Source of the DNA: JAIRTY01 sp050257395
GTDB lineage: Bacteria; Actinomycetota; Actinomycetes; Streptosporangiales; Streptosporangiaceae
DNA length: 43,595 bases
Assembly: GCA_050257395.1 (NCBI GenBank)
Contig: JBLMWU010000206.1
Span: 1-43,595, forward strand
Direction: 5' to 3'
The notes beneath the pieces were generated by a model, which was not told where the DNA came from, ran no database searches, and saw only the letters and a list, made by a program, of their open reading frames with translations. How positions within the stretch are numbered: position 1 is the first letter of the stretch; each line of letters begins with the position of its first letter. Shown here piece after piece: positions 15,976-24,275 of the stretch. The position numbers and the translations under genes were made by a program.

Positions 15976-16649
15976 CCGCCGCCCCCGCCCTGTGCCTGCA
16001 TGACGTCTCGCTCCGGCTCGGCGACGGCGACGCCGCCGTGACCGCGCTGGACGCTGTCCGCCTCGCGGTGCGGCCGGGGGAGTTCGTGGCCGTCATCGGC
16101 CCGTCCGGCTCGGGCAAGTCCAGCCTGCTGGCTGTGGCGGGCGGCCTGCAGCGCCCCACTTCCGGGACCGTCGAAGTGGCAGGCAGCGAGCTGTCCGCGC
16201 TGCGCGACCGGGACCGCACCAGCACCCGGCGCCGGTGCATCGGTTATGTGTTCCAGCAGTCGAACCTGCTGGCCTCGCTGACCGTCCGCGAGCAGCTGCT
16301 GCTCCCGCTCCACCTGGACGGGCGGCGGGCCGCCGCTGGCCGGGCCCGCGCCGGCGAGCTGATCGCGGCCGTCGGCCTCACCCACCGCACCCACCGCCGC
16401 CCGCACCAGCTCTCCGGCGGTGAACGCCAGCGGGTCGGCATCGCCCGGGCGCTGATGCTGCGGCCCGCCGTGCTGCTGGTGGACGAGCCCACCTCGGCCC
16501 TCGACCGGGCCCGCGCCCGGGAGGTGGTGGAGCTGCTGGCGCGGGAGACCCGCGCCGAGGGCACCGCCACTGTCATGGTGACCCACGATCCCGCGATACT
16601 GGACGCGGCCGACCGGGTGCACGAGCTGACGGACGGCCAGCTGACCTAG
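15972..16649 (+). CDS. ABC transporter ATP-binding protein (LolD/MacB type)
   Basis: The predicted protein has 225 residues, the usual length for LolD-like ATPases. Walker A is GPSGSGKSSLLA, the Q-loop is YVFQQSNLL, the signature is LSGGERQRVGIARAL, Walker B is LLVDEPTSALD, and the switch His is in VMVTHDP. It pairs with the preceding FtsX-type permease through an ATGA overlap. The TAG stop is embedded in a 13-bp tandem duplication. Confidence 0.92.
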   Translation: MTAAPALCLHDVSLRLGDGDAAVTALDAVRLAVRPGEFVAVIGPSGSGKSSLLAVAGGLQRPTSGTVEVAGSELSALRDRDRTSTRRRCIGYVFQQSNLLASLTVREQLLLPLHLDGRRAAAGRARAGELIAAVGLTHRTHRRPHQLSGGERQRVGIARALMLRPAVLLVDEPTSALDRARAREVVELLARETRAEGTATVMVTHDPAILDAADRVHELTDGQLT

Positions 16650-16662
16650 CCAGCTGACCTAG
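16637..16662 (+). repeat. 13-bp perfect tandem duplication spanning the ATPase stop codon
   Basis: CCAGCTGACCTAG occurs twice in direct succession (16637-16649 and 16650-16662). The first copy supplies the last codons and TAG stop of the ABC ATPase. The second lies in the leader of the TetR gene and provides the first bases of its AGGAGG ribosome site. It is most simply a slippage duplication. Confidence 0.85.
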
Positions 16663-16677
16663 GAGGACCCCGCCGGC

Positions 16678-17256
16678 ATGCCGAAGATCAGCGCCGCCAC
16701 CGTGCCCGAGCACCGGGCCCGGCAGCGCCGGGCGCTGATCGCCGCGGCCGTGGACATCCTCGCCGAGTCCGGCGCGGCCGCCGTCACCCCGGCGGCCGTC
16801 GGCGCCCGCGCCGGGCTTGCCCGCTCCAGCGTCTATCAGTACTTCCCGTCCACCGCGGCGCTGCTGGCCACCCTGGTGGAGGAGGCCTTCGCGGACTGGA
16901 ACGCCACCGTCGCCACCGCGATGGCCCAGGCGGACAGCCCGGCCGGGCGGATCGACGCGTACCTCACCGCCGCGTTGCGGCTGGCCGCGGCCGGCGGCCA
17001 CCGGGCGGCGGCCGCCCTCTACACCGCCGATCTGCCGCCTGAGTGCCGCCGCCGGGTCGGGGAGCTGCACCGCGAGGAGGCCGAGCCGCTCGCCGCCGCC
17101 ATCCGCGACCTCGGCGTACCCGACCCCGGGCTGACCGGCCAGCTGCTGGCGGGCCTGCTGCAGGCGGCGATGACGGCGGTGGAGGGCGGCGCCGACCCGG
17201 CCGCGGTGACCGCCCGCATGCTCGCCCTGCTGCACGGCGGCCTGCGGCCGCGCTGA
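16678..17256 (+). CDS. TetR family regulator, last gene of the ABC operon
   Basis: The predicted protein has 192 residues. The N-terminal HTH runs from RRALIAAAVDILAESGAAAVTPAAVGARAGLARSS (given in part) to VYQYFPSTAALLATLV, the standard TetR recognition helix and its exit helix. The ligand domain is all-helical and Ala-rich. AGGAGG at 16661-16666 precedes ATG 16678. It follows an FtsX permease and ATPase in the same direction and probably controls them. The stop lies only three bases from the convergent dnaE2 stop, with no room for a terminator between. Confidence 0.87.
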   Translation: MPKISAATVPEHRARQRRALIAAAVDILAESGAAAVTPAAVGARAGLARSSVYQYFPSTAALLATLVEEAFADWNATVATAMAQADSPAGRIDAYLTAALRLAAAGGHRAAAALYTADLPPECRRRVGELHREEAEPLAAAIRDLGVPDPGLTGQLLAGLLQAAMTAVEGGADPAAVTARMLALLHGGLRPR

Positions 17257-17259
17257 CCG

Positions 17260-20200
17260 TCAGCGGAAGTCGCGGCTGGGCACCGCGGCCACGGCCCTGA
17301 TCCGGCGCAGCCGGCTGGCGAGCACGCTGACCGCGCCTTCCAGCCGCTCCACCCGCCCGGACACGATCAGCGCGCTGGCGTCCAGGGCCAGCCGCCGGTG
17401 CCGCGCCCACACCCCGGGCGGGCAGATCACGTTCACCATCCCGGTCTCGTCCTCCAGGCTGAGGAACACCACGCCCCCCGCGGTCCCCGGCTGCTGGCGG
17501 TGGGTGACCAGCCCGGCCACCGCGATCATGGCGCCCGGCTCGGCGGTCAGCAGCGCCGCCGCCCCGGCCACGTCCCCGGCCGTCAGTTGCGGCCGCAGAT
17601 GCGCGATCGGGTGGGTGCCGAAGGTGCCGGTGGCCCACATGTCGGCGAAGGTCTCCTCGGCCGCGGTCATGGCCGGCAGCGCCGGGGCGGCCAGCCCGGG
17701 CGTGCTGCCGGGCAGCTGCCCGGAGCGCACGGTCGCGGCCGCGGCAGCCGCCCACAGCGCTTCGCGCCGGCTGAGCCCGACGCTGCCGAACGCGCCGGCC
17801 ATGGCCAGGCCCTCCAGCGCCGGCGCGGGCAGCCGGGTCCGCCGCACCAGGTCCTCCAGATCGGTGTAGGGCTGGCCGCCCGCCACCAGGTCCGCCTGGG
17901 CCGCGCCCAGGTTGCGCACCCCGGACAGGCCGAGCCGGATCGCGGGCTGGCCGGGTGCACCGCCCGCGCCGCCGGCGCCGCCGGGCCCGTTCGCCGGTTC
18001 CAGGGTGGCGGCCGCGGCGCTGGCGTTGACGTCCACCCCGCGCACCTGGACCCCGTGCCGGCGCGCGTCGCTGATCAGGCTGGCCGGGGCGTAGAAGCCC
18101 ATCGGCTGGGCGCGCAGCAGCGCGGCGGTGAACGCCGCCGGGTAGTGGCACTTGAGCCAGGCGCTGGCGTACACCAGGTAGGCGAAGCTGATCGCGTGCG
18201 ACTCCGGGAAGCCGTAGCTGGAGAACGCGAGGATCTTGGCGTACACGTCCTCGGCGACCGGCGGCGGGATGCCGCGCTCGGCCATCCCGGCGAGCAGCCT
18301 GCCCCGCAGCTCCTCGATCCGCTCCGGCCCGCGCTTGGAGCTCATCGCCTGCCGCAGCCGGTCGGCCTCGTCCGGGGTGAAACCGGCGCAGTCGATCGCG
18401 AGCTGCATCATCTGCTCCTGGAACAGCGGCACCCCGAGGGTCTTGCCGAGCGCCCGGCGCATCGACGGGTGCGGCAGGTCCGGCGGCTCGTCGCCGTGCC
18501 GGCGGCGCAGGTACGGGTGCACCGAGCCGCCCTGGATGGGACCGGGCCTGATCAGCGCGACCTCCACCACCAGGTCGTAGAACTCGCGCGGGCGCAGCCG
18601 CGGCAGGGTCGCCATCTGCGCCCGGGACTCGACCTGGAACACCCCCACGGTGTCCGCCGCGCACAGCATGTCGTAGACGGCCGGGTCCTCCTGCGGGATC
18701 GTAGCCAGGCTCCAGCGCTCGCCGTGGTGCGCCGCCACCAGCTCGAAGCAGTCCCGCAGCGCGGTCAGCATGCCCAGCCCGAGCAGGTCGAACTTGACCA
18801 GCCCGGCATAGGCGCAGTCGTCCTTGTCCCACTGCAGCACGGACCGGCCCGGCATCCGCGCCCACTCCACCGGGCAGACCTCGCCGACCGGCCGGTCGCA
18901 GATCACCATCCCGCCGGAATGGATGCCCAGGTGCCGCGGCAGCCGCTGCATCCGCGCGGCCAGCTCGGTGACCGGCGCCGGGACCTCCGCCTCGGGCGGG
19001 ATCGGCTCCCCGGGCCCGTAGTGCCGCGGCCCCACCTGTTTCGCCCAGGCGTTCTGCTGCTCCGGGGAGAACCCCAGCGCCCGGCCCGCGTCCCGCAGCG
19101 CCATCCGCGGCCGGTAGGAGATCACGTTGGCGACCTGGGCGGCCTTGTCGCGGCCGTAGCGGGTGTAGACGTACTGGATGGCCTCTTCCCGGCGGCGGTG
19201 CTCGATGTCCAGGTCGATGTCGGGCGGGCCGTCCCGGCCCGAGGACAGGAAGCGCTCGAACAGCAGGCCGTGCCGGACCGGGTCCACGCTGGTGATGCCC
19301 AGCGCGTAGCAGACGGCCGAGTTCGCGGCCGAGCCCCGGCCCTGGCACAGGATGCCCGCCTGCTCGCAGAAGCGGACGATGTCGTGCACGATCAGGAAGT
19401 AACCGGGGAAGCCGAGCTGCTCGATGACGGCCAGCTCGCGTTCGATCTGCGGGTAGGCGCCCGGGACCCGCTCGGCGCCCGGCGGCCCGTAGCGCGCCGG
19501 CGCGCGGTCCGCGACCAGCGCCCGCAGCCAGGTCGCCTCGGTGTGCCCGGCCGGCACCGGGAAGTCGGGCAGGCTGGGCGCGATCACCCGGAAGCTGAAC
19601 GCGCAGTCGCGGGCCAGCGCCACGGTCGCGTCCATCACCCCCGGATAGCGGCGCAGCCGGTAGCCCATTTCCGCGCCGGAGCGCAGGTAGGCACCGCCGG
19701 ACGCGGCCAGCCAGCCGTCCATCTCCGCCAGGCTGCTGCGGGCCCGCACCGCGGCCAGGGTCTGCGCCAGCCGGGCGTCGCGGGGGGCGGCGTGGTGCAC
19801 GTTGCCGGTCGCGACCACCGGCAGCCCCGCATCGGCGGCCAGCGCGGACAGCGCGTCGTTGCGCTCGTCGTCGTCGGGCAGGTCCTGGCAGGACAGCTCG
19901 ACGAGCACGTTGTCCCGCCCGAACCGGGCGGCCAGCCCCGCGAGCTCGCGGGTGGCCGCCGCCGGTCCGCCCGCGGCCAGCGCGGCACGGACGGCGCCCT
20001 TGCGGCAGCCGGTGAGCACGGCCCAGTGCCCGCCGTGCGCGCCGGTGAGGGCGTCCAGGTCGTAGCGGGGCCGGCCCTTTTCCCCGCCGGCCAGCTGCGC
20101 GGCGGTGATCACCGAGCACAGCCGCCGGTACCCCTCGGGGTCGCGGGCCAGCACCAGCAGATGCCGGCCGCCCGGGTCGGGTGCCGGGGCCGGGCCGGGC

Positions 20201-20478
20201 CGCGGCAGGTCCAGGCTCAGCTCGGCGCCGAACACGGTGCCCAGCTGCGGGCCGCCCAGCTCCGCGAGCTTCGCGGCGGCCTGCGCGAACTGCGGGATCC
20301 CGTACATGCCGTCGTGGTCGGTGACGGCCAGGGCGGCCAGGCCGAGCCGCCCGGCCTCGGCCACCAGCTCGGCGGGGGTGGAAGCGCCGTCGAGAAAGCT
20401 GTAGGAGGAGTGGCAGTGCAGCTCGGCCCAGGCGTGCCCGCGCGCCGGGCGGTGCAGCCGGGTGACCTTCTCAGTCAT
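17260..20478 (-). CDS. dnaE2: Error-prone DNA polymerase III alpha subunit DnaE2
   Basis: The predicted protein has 1072 residues, the usual length for DnaE2. The N-terminal PHP domain starts AELHCHSSYSFLDGAS with TDHDGMYG following. The C-family polymerase core has PDIDLDIEHRRRE (two catalytic Asp residues) and DKDDCAYAGLVKFDLLGLGML (the third catalytic region). The tandem HhH and OB-fold regions follow, and the short C-terminus lacks the tau-binding tail of DnaE1. Its position after imuA' and imuB, with the start overlapping the imuB stop by eight bases, supports the DnaE2 identity. In mycobacteria this polymerase carries out SOS-induced mutagenesis with ImuB as beta-clamp adaptor. The LexA box at 22551 should control the whole operon. 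Confidence 0.95.
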   Translation of the reverse strand: MTEKVTRLHRPARGHAWAELHCHSSYSFLDGASTPAELVAEAGRLGLAALAVTDHDGMYGIPQFAQAAAKLAELGGPQLGTVFGAELSLDLPRPGPAPAPDPGGRHLLVLARDPEGYRRLCSVITAAQLAGGEKGRPRYDLDALTGAHGGHWAVLTGCRKGAVRAALAAGGPAAATRELAGLAARFGRDNVLVELSCQDLPDDDERNDALSALAADAGLPVVATGNVHHAAPRDARLAQTLAAVRARSSLAEMDGWLAASGGAYLRSGAEMGYRLRRYPGVMDATVALARDCAFSFRVIAPSLPDFPVPAGHTEATWLRALVADRAPARYGPPGAERVPGAYPQIERELAVIEQLGFPGYFLIVHDIVRFCEQAGILCQGRGSAANSAVCYALGITSVDPVRHGLLFERFLSSGRDGPPDIDLDIEHRRREEAIQYVYTRYGRDKAAQVANVISYRPRMALRDAGRALGFSPEQQNAWAKQVGPRHYGPGEPIPPEAEVPAPVTELAARMQRLPRHLGIHSGGMVICDRPVGEVCPVEWARMPGRSVLQWDKDDCAYAGLVKFDLLGLGMLTALRDCFELVAAHHGERWSLATIPQEDPAVYDMLCAADTVGVFQVESRAQMATLPRLRPREFYDLVVEVALIRPGPIQGGSVHPYLRRRHGDEPPDLPHPSMRRALGKTLGVPLFQEQMMQLAIDCAGFTPDEADRLRQAMSSKRGPERIEELRGRLLAGMAERGIPPPVAEDVYAKILAFSSYGFPESHAISFAYLVYASAWLKCHYPAAFTAALLRAQPMGFYAPASLISDARRHGVQVRGVDVNASAAAATLEPANGPGGAGGAGGAPGQPAIRLGLSGVRNLGAAQADLVAGGQPYTDLEDLVRRTRLPAPALEGLAMAGAFGSVGLSRREALWAAAAAATVRSGQLPGSTPGLAAPALPAMTAAEETFADMWATGTFGTHPIAHLRPQLTAGDVAGAAALLTAEPGAMIAVAGLVTHRQQPGTAGGVVFLSLEDETGMVNVICPPGVWARHRRLALDASALIVSGRVERLEGAVSVLASRLRRIRAVAAVPSRDFR

Positions 20479-21853
20479 ACCGGGCCTCGAGCTGCCAGCG
20501 GCCGTCCGCCACCGCCGCCAGCCAGCCGGTGCCGTCCGCCGTGACCAGCTGGAACCGGGCCCTGCGGGACGCCGTTCCCGGGTCCCACCAGCGTTCGCTC
20601 ACCGGCCACGGCCCGGCCCAGGCGGTGACCGCGAGGGACGGCCCCCCATCCGCCGACAGCCGGGCCGGCGGCGCGGACACCAGCGCCCGCCCGGTCACGG
20701 TCACCTCGCCGCCGTCCTCGCCGGTGACCCGGGCGGGCAGCGGCTCACCGAACACGGTCGCCGGGGCGGGCAGCGGGATCCGGGCCGGCCACGGCTGGCC
20801 CGGCGCGCGGGCGGGCTCCGCGAGGTCGCCGAACGGCGTCAGCGTCGCCTGCTCGCCGGGCCCGCGGCCGCCGCTGAGCACCGGCCGGGTCACCGCCCTG
20901 TGCCCGAGCATGGCCTGGACCTGCATGGCGGCGCGGGTGACCCGGTCGCTGACCACCGCGTCGCCCCACAGGCCGAGCTGCCGGCCCTCGGCGCGGACGA
21001 GCTGGTCCGGGACCAGCCGCAGCCGGGTGATGCCGGCGGGCGGCAGCCCCTCGCCGTCGCTGTCCGGCCCGGGCTGCTGGGCGGCCTGCCAGTCCGCGAG
21101 CTGCCAGCGCACCCGCTCGGCCATGGCGAGCGCGGACAGCAGCCCGTCGTGCCGCCACAGCCGGCTGCTCTCCTGCCCGTGCTCCCCGGTGACCTGTACC
21201 CGGACGCGGACGCAGGCCAGGCCGCGGGCGGACAGCCCGGCCTGCATCTGCTCCGCGAGGGCCTTGGCGGCGAACACCACCGGCTCGGTGCCGGGGGCGG
21301 GCGGGTCGAACTCGATCGCGGCGGACAGGTCCGCCGCTGGCGGCCGCGGTGCCAGCGGGCGCGGCGGCAGCCCGCGGGCGAGCCGGTGTGCGACCGCCCC
21401 GGTGGTGCCGAACCGGTTCACGGCCTCGGCGGCGGGCAGCGCCGCGAAGTCCGCCAGCGTCCGGATGCCCAGCCGGGGCAGCACGTCCGCCAGGTCCGGG
21501 TCGCCGAGCGCGCTGACCGGCAGCGGTCCGAGGAACGCCCCCTCCTGGCTCGCGGGCACGACCTGCAGTCCGCCCGGTGCCGCGGTGCGGGCGGCCAGTT
21601 CCGCCGTGAACAGGCCGCCGGCCACCCCGGCCTGGCAGTCCGTGCCGAGCGCCGACACCGCGGCGATGATCCGCCGGCCGAGCGGTTCCTCGCCGCCGAA
21701 GTACCGGGCCGGCCCGCGGGCGCCGATCGCGCAGGCGCCCGGGCGCAGCACCTCCACCTGCGGGCAGAAGTCCTCAACCGCCGTCACCACCTGCCCGAAG
21801 GCGCCGTCGCCGGCGAGTTGCGGGCACCATAGGACCAGCACCCGCCCGGTCAT
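20471..21853 (-). CDS. imuB: ImuB, inactive Y-family polymerase homolog of the SOS mutasome
   Basis: The predicted protein has 460 residues. The N-terminus RVLVLWCPQL replaces the acidic HVDMDAFFAS-type motif of active Y-family polymerases, and the second catalytic acidic pair is also missing, as expected for ImuB. The little-finger domain and a C-terminal region with GLWGDAVVSDRVTRAAMQVQAMLGH follow; in mycobacteria a nearby motif binds the beta clamp. The gene overlaps imuA' (ATGA at 21850-21853) and dnaE2 (eight bases), so the three are translationally coupled. Its likely role is to recruit DnaE2 to stalled forks. Confidence 0.92.
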   Translation of the reverse strand: MTGRVLVLWCPQLAGDGAFGQVVTAVEDFCPQVEVLRPGACAIGARGPARYFGGEEPLGRRIIAAVSALGTDCQAGVAGGLFTAELAARTAAPGGLQVVPASQEGAFLGPLPVSALGDPDLADVLPRLGIRTLADFAALPAAEAVNRFGTTGAVAHRLARGLPPRPLAPRPPAADLSAAIEFDPPAPGTEPVVFAAKALAEQMQAGLSARGLACVRVRVQVTGEHGQESSRLWRHDGLLSALAMAERVRWQLADWQAAQQPGPDSDGEGLPPAGITRLRLVPDQLVRAEGRQLGLWGDAVVSDRVTRAAMQVQAMLGHRAVTRPVLSGGRGPGEQATLTPFGDLAEPARAPGQPWPARIPLPAPATVFGEPLPARVTGEDGGEVTVTGRALVSAPPARLSADGGPSLAVTAWAGPWPVSERWWDPGTASRRARFQLVTADGTGWLAAVADGRWQLEARYD

Positions 21854-22539
21854 CCGGTCTGCTCCATGCCGGCGGCCGGCAGGCCGGCCCGGTCCGTGAC
21901 GCCGGTCCCGCCCGCGGTGCTGACGGCGCCGTCCGGGCCCGGCAGCCACAGCCACTGGCGGCGGGGACGGCCCGCCCCGCCGCGGCCGCCGGCCACCACC
22001 TCGGCCCGCCGGGCGCGCAGCCGCCCGTGCCCGGGCCCGATGCCGGCCCATTCCTGCCGGGCCACCCGCAGCCGGGTGTGCGCGCCCTCCCACTCGCCGG
22101 CCACCACGAGCACCCCGCCGCTGCGGCGCAGGGCGCCCATGAGCCGCCGCCGCAACTGGGGCGGGAGGTGGCCCGGCGGGCGCAGGATCACCAGTTCGCA
22201 GCCGTCCAGCAGGGACGCCACCGCCTGCGGCCAGCGCGGTCCCGGGTCGGCGACCAGCAGCAGCCGGTCCGGGTCCAGGCCGGCCCCGGCGGCTGCGGCC
22301 ACCCCGAATTCCGGCACTCCCACCACCGCGCACCACGACCCGGCCGCGGACGCGCCCGCGGCGGCGACGGCGGTCAGCAGGCTCCAGCAGCCGGTGGTGA
22401 CGGCGGTTCCGCGTGCGAGGCCGCCCGGCAGCAGCCCGGTCAGCGCCGGGTGCACCGGCAGCGTCCCGGCACCCGGCAGCAACTCATCGTCGTGGCGCCA
22501 CCCGGCCAGCGGCGTGACCTGCACCATCGCCGCGCCCAT
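21850..22539 (-). CDS. imuA': ImuA' (RecA-like accessory protein of the mutasome)
   Basis: The predicted protein has 229 residues from ATG 22539. Actinobacterial ImuA' proteins are about this size and weakly RecA/SulA-like. Visible features are HPALTGLLPGGLARGTAV at the P-loop-like site, the beta-strand WCAVVGVPEFGV, a DPDRLLLVADPG segment and LRRRLMGALRRSGGVLVVAGEW. A GTG at 22548 is in frame but lies inside the -10 box, so ATG 22539 is preferred, giving a transcript with little or no leader. It is the first gene of the imuA'-imuB-dnaE2 operon. Confidence 0.85.
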   Translation of the reverse strand: MGAAMVQVTPLAGWRHDDELLPGAGTLPVHPALTGLLPGGLARGTAVTTGCWSLLTAVAAAGASAAGSWCAVVGVPEFGVAAAAGAGLDPDRLLLVADPGPRWPQAVASLLDGCELVILRPPGHLPPQLRRRLMGALRRSGGVLVVAGEWEGAHTRLRVARQEWAGIGPGHGRLRARRAEVVAGGRGGAGRPRRQWLWLPGPDGAVSTAGGTGVTDRAGLPAAGMEQTG

Positions 22540-22546
22540 AATAGCC

Positions 22547-22576
22547 ACTATCGAACACGTATTCGATCACTGTCAA
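22547..22576 (-). promoter_or_regulatory. SOS promoter: LexA box between -35 and -10 of the mutasome operon
   Basis: On the minus strand, TTGACA (22576-22571) and GATAGT (22552-22547) are separated by 18 bp. Between them on the plus strand, TCGAACACGTATTCGA (22551-22566) matches the actinobacterial LexA site TCGAAC-N4-GTTCGA with one mismatch. The -10 ends seven bases before ATG 22539, so transcription probably begins at or next to the start codon. Confidence 0.88.
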
Positions 22577-22595
22577 GCTGCGCGGCGGGTGTGGC

Positions 22596-22643
22596 GGCGG
22601 GGCGCCGGGCCAGAGCCGGGGGCGTGCGGCCGGGCGCCCCGCC
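22596..22643 (-). terminator. Hairpin terminator of the TetR gene upstream of the mutasome
   Basis: Sixteen-base arms at 22596-22611 and 22628-22643 (GGCGGGGCGCC... with ...GGCGCCCCGCC) pair with one mismatch around a 16-base loop. It lies 88 bp beyond the TetR stop (22732) on its strand and just before the SOS promoter, so it insulates the mutasome from read-through. Confidence 0.65.
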
Positions 22644-22731
22644 AGCACCCAGGTAAGCTCCGCCGGCTGGGCGCCGGGTCCAGGCGGACTGCGAATTTCC
22701 TGAACGGGAAGACGCGGGGCGGGCCTGCCGG

Positions 22732-23376
22732 TCAGCCGAAGAACTCGCGGCTGAGCACGCCGGTGAGCCACTCCTGCCAATCGGGCAGCCGCCAGCCCAG
22801 ATGCCCGGCCAGCACCAGGTAGCTGTGGCTGTTCACGAGAGCGTAGAAGGTGCTCACCGCGTGCTCGCGGGTGCAGCCTGGCCGCAGCGCGGCGCCGTCG
22901 ATGGCGATGTCCACCAGTGCCTGGTGGGTCAGGTAGCGGCGGTCGTGATCCTGGCCGATCAGTTCCCGCATGACCGGATCGGCCGCGGCCGCGTCCCGCA
23001 TGACCTCCTTGAGTGCGGCGGTGCGCGCCGCGACCTCCGCTGCGCGGCCCACCACGAGGGCCAGCCGCCGCTGTGGGCTGGGCTGCTGCCGGGCCTGGCT
23101 GACCCAGTCGCGTTCCAGCAGTGCGCCCGGCTCCTGGTCGCCGGCGATCGTCACGTCGAGGACGCGCGCCAGGATCGCCTGCTTGCTGCCGAAGGCCTGG
23201 TACACGGTGGCGGGGGCCACCCCGGCCACCCTGGCGATCTCCTCGATGGTGGTCGCGATGTAGCCGCGGCCGAGAAACAGTTCCCGGGCTGCGGCCACGA
23301 TGCGCTGCCGCCGCTGCCGGGCGCGCTCTTCCCGGCGGCGGCCCGCCTCGGTCTTCCCCTTGACTGGCTCGGGCAT
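22732..23376 (-). CDS. TetR family regulator divergent from a cupin gene
   Basis: The predicted protein has 214 residues. A basic N-terminal tail (GRRREERARQRRQRI) leads to the HTH with YIATTIEEIARVAGVAPATVYQAFGSK. The C-terminal ligand domain includes an unusual run of aromatic residues (TFYALVNSHSYLVL) typical of the multihelix pocket. ATG 23376 is 77 bp from the divergent cupin ATG 23454; the gap contains three AGAGT/ACTCT half-sites. It probably represses itself and the cupin gene. A hairpin ends its transcript. Confidence 0.87.
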   Translation of the reverse strand: MPEPVKGKTEAGRRREERARQRRQRIVAAARELFLGRGYIATTIEEIARVAGVAPATVYQAFGSKQAILARVLDVTIAGDQEPGALLERDWVSQARQQPSPQRRLALVVGRAAEVAARTAALKEVMRDAAAADPVMRELIGQDHDRRYLTHQALVDIAIDGAALRPGCTREHAVSTFYALVNSHSYLVLAGHLGWRLPDWQEWLTGVLSREFFG

Positions 23377-23382
23377 ACTTGT

Positions 23383-23412
23383 CAGAGTAGCACTCTATAA
23401 AGTTTGACTCTG
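23383..23412. promoter_or_regulatory. Candidate TetR operator: CAGAGT/ACTCTG half-sites
   Basis: AGAGT (23384-23388) and ACTCT (23392-23396) form an inverted repeat with a three-base spacer, and a further ACTCTG lies at 23407-23412, complementary to CAGAGT at 23383-23388. A TATAAA (23396-23401) sits inside, so occupancy would block transcription toward the cupin gene and probably toward the TetR gene. Confidence 0.5.
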
Positions 23413-23453
23413 GAAAATCGCGCGCCCGGCGCGCCGCGGTGAGGAGGCTGGCA

Positions 23454-23807
23454 ATGGGGGGCGACCCGACGTGTACCGACCCGGACAAGTACCGGGTCAT
23501 ATTCGAGAACGACCGGGTGCGGGTGCTCGAGTACCGTGACGTACCGGGTGCGAGGACCCAGCCGCACCAGCATCCGGACAGCGTCATGTGCACGCTGTCG
23601 GCTTTCCGGCGGCGGCTCCACGCCAGCGGGGGCACCCGGGACGTGGACATGCGGCCGGGCCAGGCGTACTGGCTGCCCGCCCAGGTGCACGCCGGCGAGA
23701 ACATCGGCGCGACCGGCACCCACGTGATCTTCGTGGAGCTCAAGGAGGGGGCCGGGCAGGCGCCGGCCGGCCCGGCGCAGGCCGGGTCCGTGGGCCCGCT
23801 TCCGTGA
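23454..23807 (+). CDS. Small cupin-fold protein, BauB-like
   Basis: The predicted protein has 117 residues from ATG 23454 behind GAGGAGG. The sequence DKYRVIFENDRVRVLEYRD, then QPHQHPDSVMCTLS with the cupin His pair, and GQAYWLPAQVHAGENIG match the single-domain cupins annotated as beta-alanine degradation protein BauB or 'cytoplasmic protein'. The enzyme activity of this group is not established. The C-terminal 20 residues are low-complexity (EGAGQAPAGPAQAG). It is divergent from a TetR gene across shared half-sites and has no operon partner. Confidence 0.75.
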   Translation: MGGDPTCTDPDKYRVIFENDRVRVLEYRDVPGARTQPHQHPDSVMCTLSAFRRRLHASGGTRDVDMRPGQAYWLPAQVHAGENIGATGTHVIFVELKEGAGQAPAGPAQAGSVGPLP

Positions 23808-23862
23808 GAGCTGGCTGGCCGGCCGCGCCCAGGTCAGCCTCGGCCCGCGCCCGGCGGCTGCC

Positions 23863-24180
23863 TTAGGGGGCCGCCGGGCGGCCCGGGGCCGCGGCAGGCG
23901 CCTCCGGCGCGCTGGCCGCCACCGCTGGCCGCTCGCGCACGATGAACAGGGACACCGCCGCCCACAGGGCGGTGAGCACGAGCCACACGGCGAGCCGCGG
24001 CCCGGCGGACATGCCGGCCGCGAACGGCACCAGCACGCGCGGCATGGGTGCGTAGCCGGTCCAGCCGGACGGGTAACCGCCACCCAGGCCGGTGATGAAG
24101 TTGCCGACGGCGATCAGCGCGGCGCCGAGCCCGACGACGATGACCAGACGCTGGGCCAGACCCAGCCGCAGGGGAGTCAT
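23863..24180 (-). CDS. Small membrane protein, hypothetical
   Basis: The predicted protein has 105 residues. One helix at about residues 10-32 (LVIVVGLGAALIAVGNFI) and one at about 62-83 (LAVWLVLTALWAAVSLFIV) flank a Gly/Pro-rich loop (GLGGGYPSGWTGYAPMPRVLV). The C-terminus is a Pro/Ala-rich tail. I do not recognise a family. It is divergent from the ABC exporter operon, separated by 185 bp that includes the TTCATGAA array, so the same regulator might affect it. Confidence 0.6.
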   Translation of the reverse strand: MTPLRLGLAQRLVIVVGLGAALIAVGNFITGLGGGYPSGWTGYAPMPRVLVPFAAGMSAGPRLAVWLVLTALWAAVSLFIVRERPAVAASAPEAPAAAPGRPAAP

Positions 24181-24275
24181 TGCCCTAGCTTGGCACGCTT
24201 GCCCCTGTTCCGCCCGGCTGACTGATCACCAGTCCTCCGGCCGGCCATCCCGCTGACCCGGTGAGCCCGGGGATT

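Noticed and set aside
17257..17259. Search for a terminator between the TetR gene and dnaE2
   Set aside because: Only three bases separate the stops; no structure can be assigned there.
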